DNA from: Hungateiclostridiaceae bacterium UBA1305
GTDB lineage: Bacteria > Bacillota > Clostridia > Acetivibrionales > DTU013
Assembly (NCBI GenBank): GCA_002307275.1
Contig: DBTX01000056.1
Span: 1-44,847 of the forward strand
Length of the DNA stretch: 44,847 bases
Direction: 5' to 3'
Each line of letters opens with the position of its first letter. Within the stretch, counting starts at the first letter, position 1. A model generated the notes under the pieces. It had not been told where the DNA came from. It ran no database searches and saw only the letters and a program-made list of their open reading frames with translations. The position numbers were made by a program, and so were the translations under genes. Positions 8,711 through 16,852 of this stretch are shown here, piece by piece.

Positions 8711-8758
8711 TGCGTTGCACCAAATTCAAAAAGGGGACGGTTAATTTGGTGCAATGCG
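8711..8758. repeat. Long inverted repeat between operons (REP-like or terminator)
   Basis: TGCGTTGCACCAAATT (8711-8726) faces AATTTGGTGCAATGCG (8743-8758), giving a 16-position stem with G-U pairs for the two mismatches and a 16-base loop containing GGGGACGG. It lies between the efflux permease and the DUF2207 gene on the same strand. No T run follows, so a REP-like element is as likely as a terminator. Confidence 0.6.
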
Positions 8759-8768
8759 TAAAATAGAT

Positions 8769-9920
8769 TTAGTCCAGGCTCTTCTTGAACCTTAATACGG
8801 CTACTGTCAGGATCACTACTGTGAAAATGCACAACGCCGCCACATCATTCCAGATAAACGCCATTCCTACACCTTTTAGCATGATTCCCCTTACAATGTC
8901 AAGGAAATAGGTGAGGGGGATGGCATAGCCAAGGGAGGATATGACCGCAGGCATGGCTTCCCTTGGAAAAATGAAGCCGGAAAGCAGAATGCTTGGCAGC
9001 ATTACGAGAACCATAACCATCATAGCCTGCATCTGGTTGTTGGCAAAGGTGGAAATGAGCATACCTATGGACAGCGAACAATATACAAACAAAAACCCCA
9101 GGATCAGCAACAGGGCAAGGCTACCCGTCACTCCGACCCCGAACCAGAAGATGCAAAGCGACAGTGCAAACAGGAAGCCGGCATATCCAATGATCACATA
9201 GGGAACCAGTTTTCCCAGAATCAGTTCTGCCGATCTGATAGGAGTTACGATCAACTGCTCAATCGTACCGCGTTCCTTTTCCCGGACCAGTGCAAAGGCT
9301 GTCAGCATGATTGTGATATTCTGAAGGATCAGACCCACAAGGCCGGGTATTGTAAACCGTGTACTTTTCAAATTGGGGTTGTACCACACTCTTGAATTAA
9401 GGCTGACGCCGGGCAGTGAACCGACTGATACACCCAGCTTCTTCATCGCCTGGTCCTTCAAGTCGAGGGAGTATACCTGTGATATCAATACGCCGCTATT
9501 CAGGGCTGTCCGGGCAGTCGTCGGATCGGTACCGTCAATGATCAGCTGTGTTTGCGGCTCCTCCTTCTTTTTAAGCATTCCTGCATAATCTGAAGGGATG
9601 ATGATACCTGCTTTTGCTTTACCGTCATCTATTGTATCGGACAACTCTTTTTCACTGGATACATACCCCACAACTGTAAAATTTCCCGAGGAGGTGAACA
9701 TGTCTATATATGCGCGGCTTTCCTGCGTCATACTCTGGTCGATAACCACCGTGGGGATCTTTTCAACTTCGGTGTTTACAGCATAGCCAAATAGAAGCAT
9801 CATTACGATCGGCATGGCAATAGGCAGGCGCAGGCTTATCGGGTCGCGTTTGACCTGGATGAATTCCTTTCTGATGATGGTTTTAAACCTTTTCCAGCTG
9901 AAATATTTTTGTTTCATCAT
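8769..9920 (-). CDS. ABC-2 type efflux permease (YbhR/YhhJ-like)
   Basis: A 383-residue integral membrane protein of the ABC-2 (DrrB-like) family. One N-terminal helix (residues about 28-46, RLPIAMPIVMMLLFGYAV) is followed by a large extracytoplasmic domain (about 50-190) and five C-terminal helices beginning at the conserved FTIPGLVGLILQNITIMLTA stretch, with EKERGTIEQLIVTPI between the first two. That is the usual arrangement for exporters working with a HlyD partner. It overlaps the ATPase gene by four bases (ATGA), so the two are translationally coupled. Only one permease is present, so a homodimer is expected; the E. coli YbhFSR counterpart has two. The substrate is unknown, probably a toxic amphiphile. 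Confidence 0.9.
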   Translation of the reverse strand: MMKQKYFSWKRFKTIIRKEFIQVKRDPISLRLPIAMPIVMMLLFGYAVNTEVEKIPTVVIDQSMTQESRAYIDMFTSSGNFTVVGYVSSEKELSDTIDDGKAKAGIIIPSDYAGMLKKKEEPQTQLIIDGTDPTTARTALNSGVLISQVYSLDLKDQAMKKLGVSVGSLPGVSLNSRVWYNPNLKSTRFTIPGLVGLILQNITIMLTAFALVREKERGTIEQLIVTPIRSAELILGKLVPYVIIGYAGFLFALSLCIFWFGVGVTGSLALLLILGFLFVYCSLSIGMLISTFANNQMQAMMVMVLVMLPSILLSGFIFPREAMPAVISSLGYAIPLTYFLDIVRGIMLKGVGMAFIWNDVAALCIFTVVILTVAVLRFKKSLD

Positions 9921-10714
9921 GATTGCCCTCCATGAAGGAATTTCATTTCCTTGAAGGTGGCGCTGACCTTGCGGTTCGTCACCTGTTCTACATAGGTGAT
10001 GAAAACGTCCTCAAGACTGGCTGCATTGTTCTTTTTGATCAACTCTTGGGGTGGAGCCATATCCATTAACCTGCCATTAAAAATGAAGCCTGTGATATCG
10101 CAGCTTTCCGCTTCGTCCATGTAGTGGGTGGTCACCAATATGGTGATTCCCTGAGCGGACAGAGCATGTATGATTTCCCAGAATACCCTGCGGGAAACAG
10201 GATCGACGCCTGCGGTAGGCTCATCAAGGACAAGGAAGGCTGGTTTGTGTATGAGCGCGCAGCCAAGGGCAAGGCGCTGTTTCCAGCCGCCCGAAAGTGT
10301 TCCGGCAAGACTTTTTTCTTTGCCTTCCAGACTGGCCATCATAATTAGTTCCTTTTTACGTTCATTGCAGACATCCTGGCTAAGTCCGTATATTCCGCCA
10401 TAGAAATCGAGATTCTCCACAACGGTAAGGTCCTCATAGAGGCTGAATCTCTGAGACATATAGCCGAGATTCTGCCTGACCTGCTCGGTCTGTCTGACGA
10501 TATCAAGTCCCATGACCGACCCGCTTCCGGATGTGGGGGAGAGGACTCCGCAAAGCATGCGTATCGTTGTGGACTTTCCCGAACCGTTCGGGCCGAGGAA
10601 GCCGAATATGATCCCTTTGGGGATCTGGAAACTGATATTGTCCACGGCAGTGAAGCTGCCGAATTTTTTCGTGAGGTTTTCCACTTCTATCGCATATTCA
10701 ATAGATTGATTCAT
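9917..10714 (-). CDS. ABC exporter ATPase subunit
   Basis: A 265-residue nucleotide-binding subunit with all motifs: Walker A GPNGSGKST, Q-loop (YMSQRFSLYEDL), the ABC signature as LSGGWKQRLALG, Walker B FLVLDEPTAGVDP and the switch His in TTHYMDEAE. The Trp in LSGGWKQR and the AGVDP D-loop are typical of the YbhF/CcmA-like drug-export group. A GGGAGGA ribosome site precedes the ATG. It lies 24 bases after the HlyD gene and drives the overlapping ABC-2 permease. Confidence 0.94.
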   Translation of the reverse strand: MNQSIEYAIEVENLTKKFGSFTAVDNISFQIPKGIIFGFLGPNGSGKSTTIRMLCGVLSPTSGSGSVMGLDIVRQTEQVRQNLGYMSQRFSLYEDLTVVENLDFYGGIYGLSQDVCNERKKELIMMASLEGKEKSLAGTLSGGWKQRLALGCALIHKPAFLVLDEPTAGVDPVSRRVFWEIIHALSAQGITILVTTHYMDEAESCDITGFIFNGRLMDMAPPQELIKKNNAASLEDVFITYVEQVTNRKVSATFKEMKFLHGGQS

Positions 10715-10738
10715 TGTTGTATCCTCCCTGCAGCAGAA

Positions 10739-11800
10739 TCATTTTATCGGAATGATCGCATCGACAGTCATTCCAGGTTTAAGCAACTCAACCTTCTCTA
10801 TAATTTTTATTTTTACCTTAAAGACTGTATTTTCTTTTGCATCATCCGTTTCTGTGTTTTTGGGCGTGAACTCCGCCTTATCGGCTATGTGGACGATGCG
10901 CCCCTTAACCGTGTCATTATTCAGTGCTTTTACCCGAAGGTCAAGCTCCTGCCCACTGGAGATACTCGCAAGATATTTCTGCGGGATAAAAACATTCACC
11001 CATAGGTCCTTCATATCAAAAATTGTTGCCACGCTCGTTCCTGGATTGATGATGTCGCCAATGTTGACATTCTTAATGGAGTAGACCCCGTCCATTTCTG
11101 CTTTGACTGAATACTTTTGAAGTGTCAGGTTTGCCTGCTCAAGGGAGATACGCGATTGCTCAAGATCTGCTTCGGCAGCTTTGATGGTTTGGCTGGTAGA
11201 CCCTTTTTCAAGTAGATCCTGCTGTGCCTGAGCAGATGTCAGCTGTGCTTTTACTGATTCAAGCTGCTTGCCTGCAATATCCAGCTGCTGTTTTGCGGTA
11301 TCGACCTTGTATTTTGCGTCTGCAACGTCATTTTCCGTTGAGCTGTTGGCATCATTCAGCTTTTTCGTATCTTCATACTTGTCAAGCCAATAGTCATATG
11401 TGGTCTGTGCATTTTTCACACTGGTGGAGGCATTTGTGACAGCCAGTTTAGCTGACTTGACAGCCGACTTCGCCTGTTCGAGCTGCTGCGGTCGTGTCCC
11501 TGCCTTTAGCTCATCAAGCTTTGCTTCTTTTAAATCTATAATTGCCTGCTGTTGTTTCACTGTCAGTTCCTGCATGCTTGAATCAAGCACGGCAAGCACA
11601 TCACCCTGTTTTAGCGCATCGCCCTCATCCTTCTCCAGGCGGAGGACCTTTCCGGCGACTTCGGAGCTTGCTTCCAGCTGTGTTGCTTCTATCGTACCGC
11701 TTAATTCAAGTTCTGTTTTTTCATTACAGCCAGTTGTAAGAACAGGCAAAAATAGAACGGTCAATATCATAGGAATCATTGATCTATATATTTTTTTCAT
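10739..11800 (-). CDS. HlyD-family efflux adaptor lipoprotein (YbhG-like)
   Basis: A 353-residue membrane-fusion-type protein. The signal peptide ends at a lipobox-like TTGC (Cys25), predicting a lipid anchor on the outer face of the membrane. The order is: first biotinyl-lipoyl half (LEASSEVAGKVLRLEKDEGDALKQGDVLAVLD), a long Gln/Ala/Lys-rich coiled-coil hairpin (about residues 75-225), the second lipoyl half (YSVKAEMDGVYSIKNVNIGDIINPG) and a beta-barrel domain. In a Gram-positive such a protein cannot reach an outer-membrane channel; it presumably delivers or gates substrate for the ABC-2 exporter. AAGGAGA precedes the start. It is the second gene of the TetR operon. Confidence 0.9.
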   Translation of the reverse strand: MKKIYRSMIPMILTVLFLPVLTTGCNEKTELELSGTIEATQLEASSEVAGKVLRLEKDEGDALKQGDVLAVLDSSMQELTVKQQQAIIDLKEAKLDELKAGTRPQQLEQAKSAVKSAKLAVTNASTSVKNAQTTYDYWLDKYEDTKKLNDANSSTENDVADAKYKVDTAKQQLDIAGKQLESVKAQLTSAQAQQDLLEKGSTSQTIKAAEADLEQSRISLEQANLTLQKYSVKAEMDGVYSIKNVNIGDIINPGTSVATIFDMKDLWVNVFIPQKYLASISSGQELDLRVKALNNDTVKGRIVHIADKAEFTPKNTETDDAKENTVFKVKIKIIEKVELLKPGMTVDAIIPIK

Positions 11801-11825
11801 AAATATGTTCTCCTTTATTCACTTG

Positions 11826-12485
11826 TTATGTTTCACTGTCCGGACTTCTTGGTGCAAGTCCGTTCAGAAGAATATCAATGGCAATATCCGCCTCTGCTTC
11901 AAACTCTTCAGAAGTGAACTTGTCACCCATAAGTATCTTTTGAGCAATTAAAACTGCCAAACTGCCGATTGCACTCCGCAATAATGCTGTGGGTGAGACA
12001 TCACCCCGCACAAATCCCCGGTTTACCATATTTTCCTGCAAATTACCGACTGCCTCAATTGCTTTTACTGCAATATTCTTGTATAGGGCTTCCCGGACAT
12101 CTTCATGATAGATGGCTTCGGTCAAAATAACACGGAACATCGGGAAAAAGGTCTCTACCAGCTTGAGGCGGTCATGCAGCAATTCTTTCAGCAATGTGCG
12201 CAGGTCCTTCTCTTCAGCGGATCCAAAGATTTTTTCAACGCCGCCGATCACTATTTTACTGCTGAACAGATTGATTGCCTGAATGAGGATGCCGCGGAGG
12301 ATATCCTTTTTTGTTTTGTAATATCTGAAAATTGTACCTTCAGCAACACCTGCATTTTTTGCAATTTCATTTGTCGTTGAAGCACTGAAGCCTTTCTCGG
12401 AAAATACGCCGATGGCAGCCTGAAGAATTTTTCTTTCCTTTTCCGGCAAATCCATTCCGGACAGATCTATTTCATCCATAACCAA
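11826..12485 (-). CDS. TetR-family repressor of the efflux operon
   Basis: A 219-residue regulator with a TetR N-terminal DNA-binding domain: ERKILQAAIGVFSEKGF, then TTNEIAKNAGVAEGTIFRYYKTKKDI (turn and recognition helices), followed by a helical ligand-binding domain without recognisable motifs. The first ATG (12485) has AGGAGGG seven bases upstream; a second ATG two codons later is too far from it. It is the first gene of the TetR-HlyD-ATPase-permease operon. A perfect palindrome sits just after the operon's -10 box, so autorepression relieved by an efflux substrate is the likely mode. Confidence 0.93.
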   Translation of the reverse strand: MVMDEIDLSGMDLPEKERKILQAAIGVFSEKGFSASTTNEIAKNAGVAEGTIFRYYKTKKDILRGILIQAINLFSSKIVIGGVEKIFGSAEEKDLRTLLKELLHDRLKLVETFFPMFRVILTEAIYHEDVREALYKNIAVKAIEAVGNLQENMVNRGFVRGDVSPTALLRSAIGSLAVLIAQKILMGDKFTSEEFEAEADIAIDILLNGLAPRSPDSET

Positions 12486-12512
12486 CCCTCCTGCAGCATG
12501 TTGTCTGATTGT

Positions 12513-12536
12513 ATTTTATACACAACAGTATAAAAT
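12513..12536 (-). promoter_or_regulatory. Perfect inverted repeat in the leader of the efflux operon
   Basis: ATTTTATAC (12513-12521), six bases, then GTATAAAAT (12528-12536). It touches the TetR operator and lies in the transcribed leader. It could be a second operator or an AU-rich leader hairpin. Confidence 0.5.
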
Positions 12537-12537
12537 G

Positions 12538-12551
12538 AGTGAGTACTCACT
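12538..12551 (-). promoter_or_regulatory. TetR-type operator
   Basis: AGTGAGTACTCACT is a perfect 14-bp palindrome centred a few bases downstream of the -10 box of the efflux operon. GTGAGTACTCAC cores are known for TetR-family efflux repressors in Firmicutes. Confidence 0.85.
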
Positions 12552-12554
12552 TTT

Positions 12555-12583
12555 ATTATAATAATGGTTTGGAATAAATGCAA
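12555..12583 (-). promoter_or_regulatory. Promoter of the TetR-efflux operon
   Basis: On the minus strand: TTGCAT (12578-12583), a 17-base spacer and a consensus TATAAT (12555-12560). The palindromic operator begins four bases downstream of the -10 box. Confidence 0.8.
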
Positions 12584-12724
12584 GTGTTAATTTTGAAATT
12601 TTCTATGACCGCATTGTGAGTGTTCAGTGTGCTCCGGAAACAAAACTGCGATTCGAAATCTATCGGTACAACACGTTAATCCAGTACACTGTAAACTCTA
12701 AAACTTTTATATAATAGCTTACAA

Positions 12725-12789
12725 TGTCATCCTGAGCGTTAGCGAAGGATCTTAGTCGGCCAGGATTCTTCGCTGTGCTCAGAATGACA
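12725..12789. repeat. MITE-like inverted repeat of the TGTCATCCTGAGCG type
   Basis: Left arm 12725-12752 (TGTCATCCTGAGCG then AGCGAAGGATC) and right arm 12762-12789 (GATTCTTCGCTGTGCTC then AGAATGACA) form a long imperfect hairpin. Very similar elements are scattered in many unrelated bacterial genomes and in metagenomes. It sits in the 480-base gap between the TetR promoter and the TauE gene; apart from this, the promoter, the operator and a short direct repeat, I see nothing in that gap. Confidence 0.75.
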
Positions 12790-12926
12790 AACATTTTGAT
12801 GTTACAATATACTAGTGCTTATGTATATTTGTAACGTTTATATCAACAATATGATTACAGGTTTGCCGATTAAAATGAATGCCTGGAAAATGAGTTGCGG
12901 ATAAAGAAATTCTGCTGACGAGTTAC

Positions 12927-12965
12927 GGTATAAAGGCGGAACAATAGGGTATAAAGGCGGAACAA
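12927..12965 (+). repeat. 18-bp direct repeat carrying the ribosome site of the next gene
   Basis: GGTATAAAGGCGGAACAA occurs at 12927-12944 and again at 12948-12965, the second copy ending one base before the ATG of the TauE half gene. Each copy contains AAAGGCGG, the only purine-rich stretch available as a ribosome site. Confidence 0.7.
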
Positions 12966-12966
12966 G

Positions 12967-13341
12967 ATGAAAAGCAAAACAGATAGGATTGTCAAATATT
13001 TTAAGTATGCTTTAATTGGGCTGGTGACCGGAACGGCAAACGGATTATTCGGTTCCGGTGGGGGAACCATTGCAGTTCCCGCCATGGTCCATCTATTAGA
13101 GGCTGAGGAACATAAGGCCCATGCTACGGCTATAGCTGTTATACTGCCGCTGACGATCGTAAGCTCGGTATTTTATATCACCAAAGGCTATGTTGACTGG
13201 GACCTTACCTTAAAGGTCACAGCAGGAGGACTCGCCGGAGGTTATATCGGTGCCAGGCTTCTTGCTGTTTGCCCCGAAAAGCTATTAAGAAAAATATTTG
13301 CAGTTTTTATGGCAGCAGCCGGTATCAGGATGATTTTATGA
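12967..13341 (+). CDS. TauE/SafE-family exporter, N-terminal half protein
   Basis: A 124-residue membrane protein equal to one of the two repeats of a TauE/SafE (DUF81) sulfite/organic-anion exporter. The signature ALIGLVTGTANGLFGSGGGTIAVPAM lies in the first helix pair, followed by HKAHATAIAVILPLTIVSS and two more helices. Full-length family members are about 250 residues with both halves fused; here the second half is a separate gene overlapping by four bases (ATGA), so the two products probably assemble as a heterodimer. The ribosome site is weak (AAAGGCGG within a direct repeat). The substrate is unknown. Confidence 0.85.
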   Translation: MKSKTDRIVKYFKYALIGLVTGTANGLFGSGGGTIAVPAMVHLLEAEEHKAHATAIAVILPLTIVSSVFYITKGYVDWDLTLKVTAGGLAGGYIGARLLAVCPEKLLRKIFAVFMAAAGIRMIL

Positions 13342-13742
13342 GTATTATAATTCTGCTATTGATCGGTATCGCTGCAGGGATCATCAGCGGAATGGGCATA
13401 GGTGGAGGAGCGATACTGATTCCTGCACTTGTGATCGTTTTAAATCCGGAACAGCATACAGCTCAGGGTGTAAACCTTATTTTCTTTATTCCTACAGCGG
13501 TGGTCGCGCTTTTTATCCATATTAAAAACAAGCAAATTGATTTCAAAATGGCAATTCCTATTATTGCTTTCGGGCTTTGCGGAGCATTTTTAGGCTCATG
13601 GCTGGCGGCCAGAATTGCCGGCGGCGAATTGAAACGGCTTTTTGGCATTTTTTTGCTGTCCATGAGTTTGTATGAGATGCTCCGAAAAGGGAAAAATCCA
13701 GGAGAGAAAGCAATTCAAAGAGCAAGAAATGAAAAGCAATAG
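13338..13742 (+). CDS. TauE/SafE-family exporter, C-terminal half protein
   Basis: A 134-residue membrane protein, the second TauE/SafE repeat: ILLLIGIAAGIISGMGIGGGAILIPAL is followed by QHTAQGVNLIFFIPTAVVAL, two further helices and a basic C-terminal tail. The ATG at 13338 overlaps the stop of the first half gene, which favours it over the longer upstream frame starting at 13269; that extension would be antiparallel in character and lacks a ribosome site. Both halves keep the Gly-rich motif, so the split is not a recent frameshift but an established two-gene form. Confidence 0.85.
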   Translation: MSIIILLLIGIAAGIISGMGIGGGAILIPALVIVLNPEQHTAQGVNLIFFIPTAVVALFIHIKNKQIDFKMAIPIIAFGLCGAFLGSWLAARIAGGELKRLFGIFLLSMSLYEMLRKGKNPGEKAIQRARNEKQ

Positions 13743-13765
13743 CGGTTTTTCAGGCCACTTAGCTG

Positions 13766-13866
13766 AATTCGTTAGCGAATTGCGCCATTTGTGAAACAAA
13801 TCCGGCCAAATAGTGATTTCAACGTGAAATCATATCGAGACGGGGCTCAATGCCCCCGAGATTTTT
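13766..13866 (+). other. Cluster of four small hairpins after the TauE genes, last one a terminator
   Basis: Within 100 bases there are four hairpins: AATTCG/CGAATT (13766-13781), ATTTGT/ACAAAT (13787-13801), TGATTTCA/TGAAATCA with a three-base loop (13814-13832), and GGGGC/GCCCC (13842-13856) followed by TTTTT at 13862-13866. The last is a plausible intrinsic terminator. The first three are too AU-rich to terminate and look like a structured RNA tail or repeat. Confidence 0.6.
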
Positions 13867-13867
13867 A

Positions 13868-13897
13868 TTCACAAATCGTACATATTAATGTTATAAT
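13868..13897 (+). promoter_or_regulatory. Promoter of rsfS-leuS
   Basis: TTCACA (13868-13873), an 18-base spacer and TATAAT (13892-13897), about 60 bases before the rsfS start. No T-box leader is visible in the short leader. Confidence 0.6.
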
Positions 13898-13959
13898 ATT
13901 AAAAATTGAAAATAATTACTTTCATTATTAATACAGGTTTTTAGAAGGAGGATTTTTTC

Positions 13960-14307
13960 TTGAGTATAAACGGAATTGCAGACAAGGCATACGAAATTCT
14001 GGAAGACAAAAAGGCCAGAAACATTGAGGTCATAGACATATCGCGGGTCTCTGTGCTGGCGGACTTTTTTATTATATGCAGCGGTACCTCCAGTACCCAC
14101 AACAAAACGCTTGCTGATGAACTGGAGTTCAAGATGGGCGAAGCGGGCTTCAACACGCTCCACAAGGAAGGTTACGAGAGCGCAAGGTGGATTCTGATTG
14201 ATTTCGGGGATCTTGTGGTGCACATCTTCCATGAGGAGGACAGGAGCTTCTACAATCTTGAGAGGCTGTGGTCCGACGGCAAATTCAGGACACCGGACAA
14301 CAGGTAG
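13960..14307 (+). CDS. rsfS: Ribosomal silencing factor RsfS (Iojap family)
   Basis: A 115-residue protein that binds ribosomal protein uL14 of the 50S subunit and blocks subunit joining when nutrients are scarce. Family hallmarks are present: DISRVSVLADFFIICSGTS and THNKTLADELEFKM, the EGYESARWILIDFGDLVVHIF stretch and the closing YNLERLW. The start is a TTG with AGAAGGAGGA upstream; no ATG in frame fits. It is followed 29 bases later by leuS, a neighbour pair found in other Clostridia. Confidence 0.95.
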   Translation: MSINGIADKAYEILEDKKARNIEVIDISRVSVLADFFIICSGTSSTHNKTLADELEFKMGEAGFNTLHKEGYESARWILIDFGDLVVHIFHEEDRSFYNLERLWSDGKFRTPDNR

Positions 14308-14336
14308 TTCAGTATAGTGAAAGGAGCTGTTTAAAT

Positions 14337-16775
14337 ATGGCTTATGCAATAGAAACGGACAGAAAGTGGCAGAAAATATGGAAGGATACTGATTTGTACA
14401 AGTTTGATCCGGAAAGGGTTGACAAAAAGCTGTACTGTCTTGAAATGTTTTCGTATCCTTCAGGTTCACAACTTCACATTGGTCATTGGTTCAATTTCGG
14501 ACTTACCGATACATGGGCAAGAGTGAAGAGGATGCAGGGCTGGAATGTGTTTCATCCAATGGGCTTCGATTCCTTCGGTCTGCCGGCGGAGAATTACGCG
14601 ATCAAGACCGGTATCCATCCGAAGGACTCTACATATAAGAACATAGCGACAATGGAAGCCCAGCTGATGAAGATGGGTGCAACTTATGACTGGGATTATG
14701 AAGTAATCACCTGTGACCCGGAGTATTACAGGTGGTCGCAGTGGATTTTCCTGAAGCTGTTTGAAAAAGGGCTGGCTTACAGGAAAAAGGCTCCGGTCAA
14801 CTGGTGTCCGAGCTGCAAGACGGTTCTGGCCAACGAGCAGGTTGTGGATGGCGCTTGTGAAAGATGCAAAAATGAAGTTACAAAAAGAGATCTGACACAG
14901 TGGTTCTATAAAATCACCGAATATGCTCAGGAACTGTTGGATTGCCTGCCCGGACTGGACTGGCCTGAAAGGACAAAGAAAATACAGCAGAACTGGATCG
15001 GAAGATCCGAGGGCGCTGAGCTGGTATTCACCGGTTCTGACGGAAGTTTTTCTTTCAAGGTGTTCACTACGCGTGCAGATACACTGTACGGCGTTACCTA
15101 TGTAGTACTTGCGCCGGAAAATGAAATGGTCGACAGAATTACAACACCGGAAAACAAGGCAGCGGTTGAACAGTACCGCGAAACCTCCAAAAAACAGTCC
15201 GAGATCGAGAGGCTGTCGACAGTCAGAGAAAAGACCGGCGTATTTACGGGAGCTTATGCCATTAACCCGGCAAATGGTGAAAAGGTGCCGATCTGGATCG
15301 CCGATTACGTGTTGAATGGGTATGGCACCGGTTGTGTAATGGCAGTGCCGGCGCATGATGAGAGAGATTATGAATTTGCAAAGAAATATGAACTTCCAAT
15401 AAGAAGGGTTATAAAGGGCTTGGAGGGTGTAGATGATACACTTCCTTTTGTAGAAGATGGAATACTGGTTGACAGTGCCGAGTTTACCGGAAACGGTTCG
15501 GAGGATGCTGTCAGGAACATAGTGAACAAGCTGCAGAAGACTGGCAGCGGCGAACTGAAGGTCAATTACAGGCTGAGGGACTGGCTGGTTTCCAGGCAGC
15601 GTTACTGGGGTACGCCGATCCCGATCATCCATTGTGATCAATGCGGGGCCGTGCCGGTTCCCGAAAAGGATCTTCCTGTGGAGCTTCCGTATAATGTTGA
15701 ATTCAAGCCGGATGGAGAATCCCCTCTGGCAAAGAGCGATGAATTTATGAATGTACCGTGCCCGAAATGCGGCAAACCTGCAAAACGGGATCCGGATACG
15801 CTTGATACCTTTGTATGTTCCTCCTGGTACTATCTGCGCTATCCCGACAATAAAAACGCCAAAGAAGCGTTCAATACCGAATGGATTGATAAGATGCTGC
15901 CGGTAGACAAATATGTCGGCGGTGCCGAGCACGCTGCCATGCATCTGCTTTATGCAAGGTTCTTTGTAAAAGCGCTGCGTGACATGGGCTTCCTGCATTT
16001 TGACGAACCCTTCCTGTCACTCGTCCACCAGGGAACGATCCTTGGGCCGGATGGCAGCAGGATGAGCAAGTCAAAGGGCAACACGATTTCACCGGATGAT
16101 TATATCAGCGAAAATGGCTCCGATATTTTCAGGATGTATCTCGCGTTCGGCTTTGCATACACGGAAGGCGGACCCTGGAGTGATGACGGAATCAAGGCGA
16201 TTTCCAGATTTGTCGGCAGGGTGGAGCGGTTGGTCGAAAGCGCACTGACACTTCCCAAAACACCGGATGCGGGAATGGGCACTGATGAAAAGGATCTCAA
16301 TTATGTCAGAAATCTGGCGATCAAGGGCGTCAGCGAAGATGTTGAAAGATTCCAGTTCAACACTTCCATCGCCAGACTGATGGAGCTGGTGAATGCATTA
16401 TATAAATATGACACCGTCAAGAACAAGAATGCAGTACTTTATATGGATACCGTCACGGATCTCCTGAAGCTGCTGGCACCGTTCGCGCCGCATCTGACAG
16501 AGGAACTATGGGAGAAGATGGGGAAACCCTATTCCATTTTCAATGCTGAATGGCCGCTGTGCAATGAAAAAGCACTCGTCAGGGATGAATCAGAGATTGT
16601 TATCCAGTTGAACGGCAAGGTCAAGGAAAGGATCATGCTGCCGTCCGGACTGGATAGCAAACAAATGCAGGAAGCAGCCATGATGGATGAAAAAGTAATA
16701 CCGCTGCTGGAGGGAAAGACGCTGGTTAAGGTGATAACAGTACCGGATAAGCTGATCAATATCGTAGTGAAATAG
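14337..16775 (+). CDS. leuS: Leucyl-tRNA synthetase
   Basis: A class I aminoacyl-tRNA synthetase of 812 residues, the normal bacterial length, that charges tRNA-Leu. HIGH is at residues 47-50 (QLHIGHW) and the KMSKS loop is at about 576-580 as RMSKSKGN. The zinc-binding cysteines CPSC...CERC (near 160-180) precede the editing domain CP1 (T-rich TTRADTLYGVTY near 245 and the VPAHDERDYEFA motif near 340). A second Cys pair (CPKCGKP) lies in the leucine-specific region. The ATG at 14337 has AAGGAG upstream, preferred to the upstream in-frame ATG that lies inside rsfS. No T-box is visible. Confidence 0.98.
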   Translation: MAYAIETDRKWQKIWKDTDLYKFDPERVDKKLYCLEMFSYPSGSQLHIGHWFNFGLTDTWARVKRMQGWNVFHPMGFDSFGLPAENYAIKTGIHPKDSTYKNIATMEAQLMKMGATYDWDYEVITCDPEYYRWSQWIFLKLFEKGLAYRKKAPVNWCPSCKTVLANEQVVDGACERCKNEVTKRDLTQWFYKITEYAQELLDCLPGLDWPERTKKIQQNWIGRSEGAELVFTGSDGSFSFKVFTTRADTLYGVTYVVLAPENEMVDRITTPENKAAVEQYRETSKKQSEIERLSTVREKTGVFTGAYAINPANGEKVPIWIADYVLNGYGTGCVMAVPAHDERDYEFAKKYELPIRRVIKGLEGVDDTLPFVEDGILVDSAEFTGNGSEDAVRNIVNKLQKTGSGELKVNYRLRDWLVSRQRYWGTPIPIIHCDQCGAVPVPEKDLPVELPYNVEFKPDGESPLAKSDEFMNVPCPKCGKPAKRDPDTLDTFVCSSWYYLRYPDNKNAKEAFNTEWIDKMLPVDKYVGGAEHAAMHLLYARFFVKALRDMGFLHFDEPFLSLVHQGTILGPDGSRMSKSKGNTISPDDYISENGSDIFRMYLAFGFAYTEGGPWSDDGIKAISRFVGRVERLVESALTLPKTPDAGMGTDEKDLNYVRNLAIKGVSEDVERFQFNTSIARLMELVNALYKYDTVKNKNAVLYMDTVTDLLKLLAPFAPHLTEELWEKMGKPYSIFNAEWPLCNEKALVRDESEIVIQLNGKVKERIMLPSGLDSKQMQEAAMMDEKVIPLLEGKTLVKVITVPDKLINIVVK

Positions 16776-16794
16776 CAATATAATAACTAGTACG

Positions 16795-16852
16795 AATAAA
16801 GAGTACAATACCCGGACGATTTTTTACTCGCCGGGTATTGTACTCTTTATTT
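16795..16852. terminator. Very strong terminator hairpin after leuS
   Basis: A 21-base perfect stem runs from AATAAAGAGTACAATACCCGG's first base at 16795 to 16815 and pairs with 16831 to about 16852, with a 15-base loop. T-rich on both exits, it could end transcription from either side. Confidence 0.85.

Noticed and set aside
13860..13960. T-box riboswitch for leuS
   Set aside because: The leader is only about 60 bases after the promoter and lacks the T-box sequence and the specifier stem.
14466..15998. A 510-codon open frame on the minus strand
   Set aside because: It lies entirely antisense to leuS, has no ribosome site and reads as low-quality protein rich in Cys, His and Arg. It is a shadow of the leuS codon pattern.
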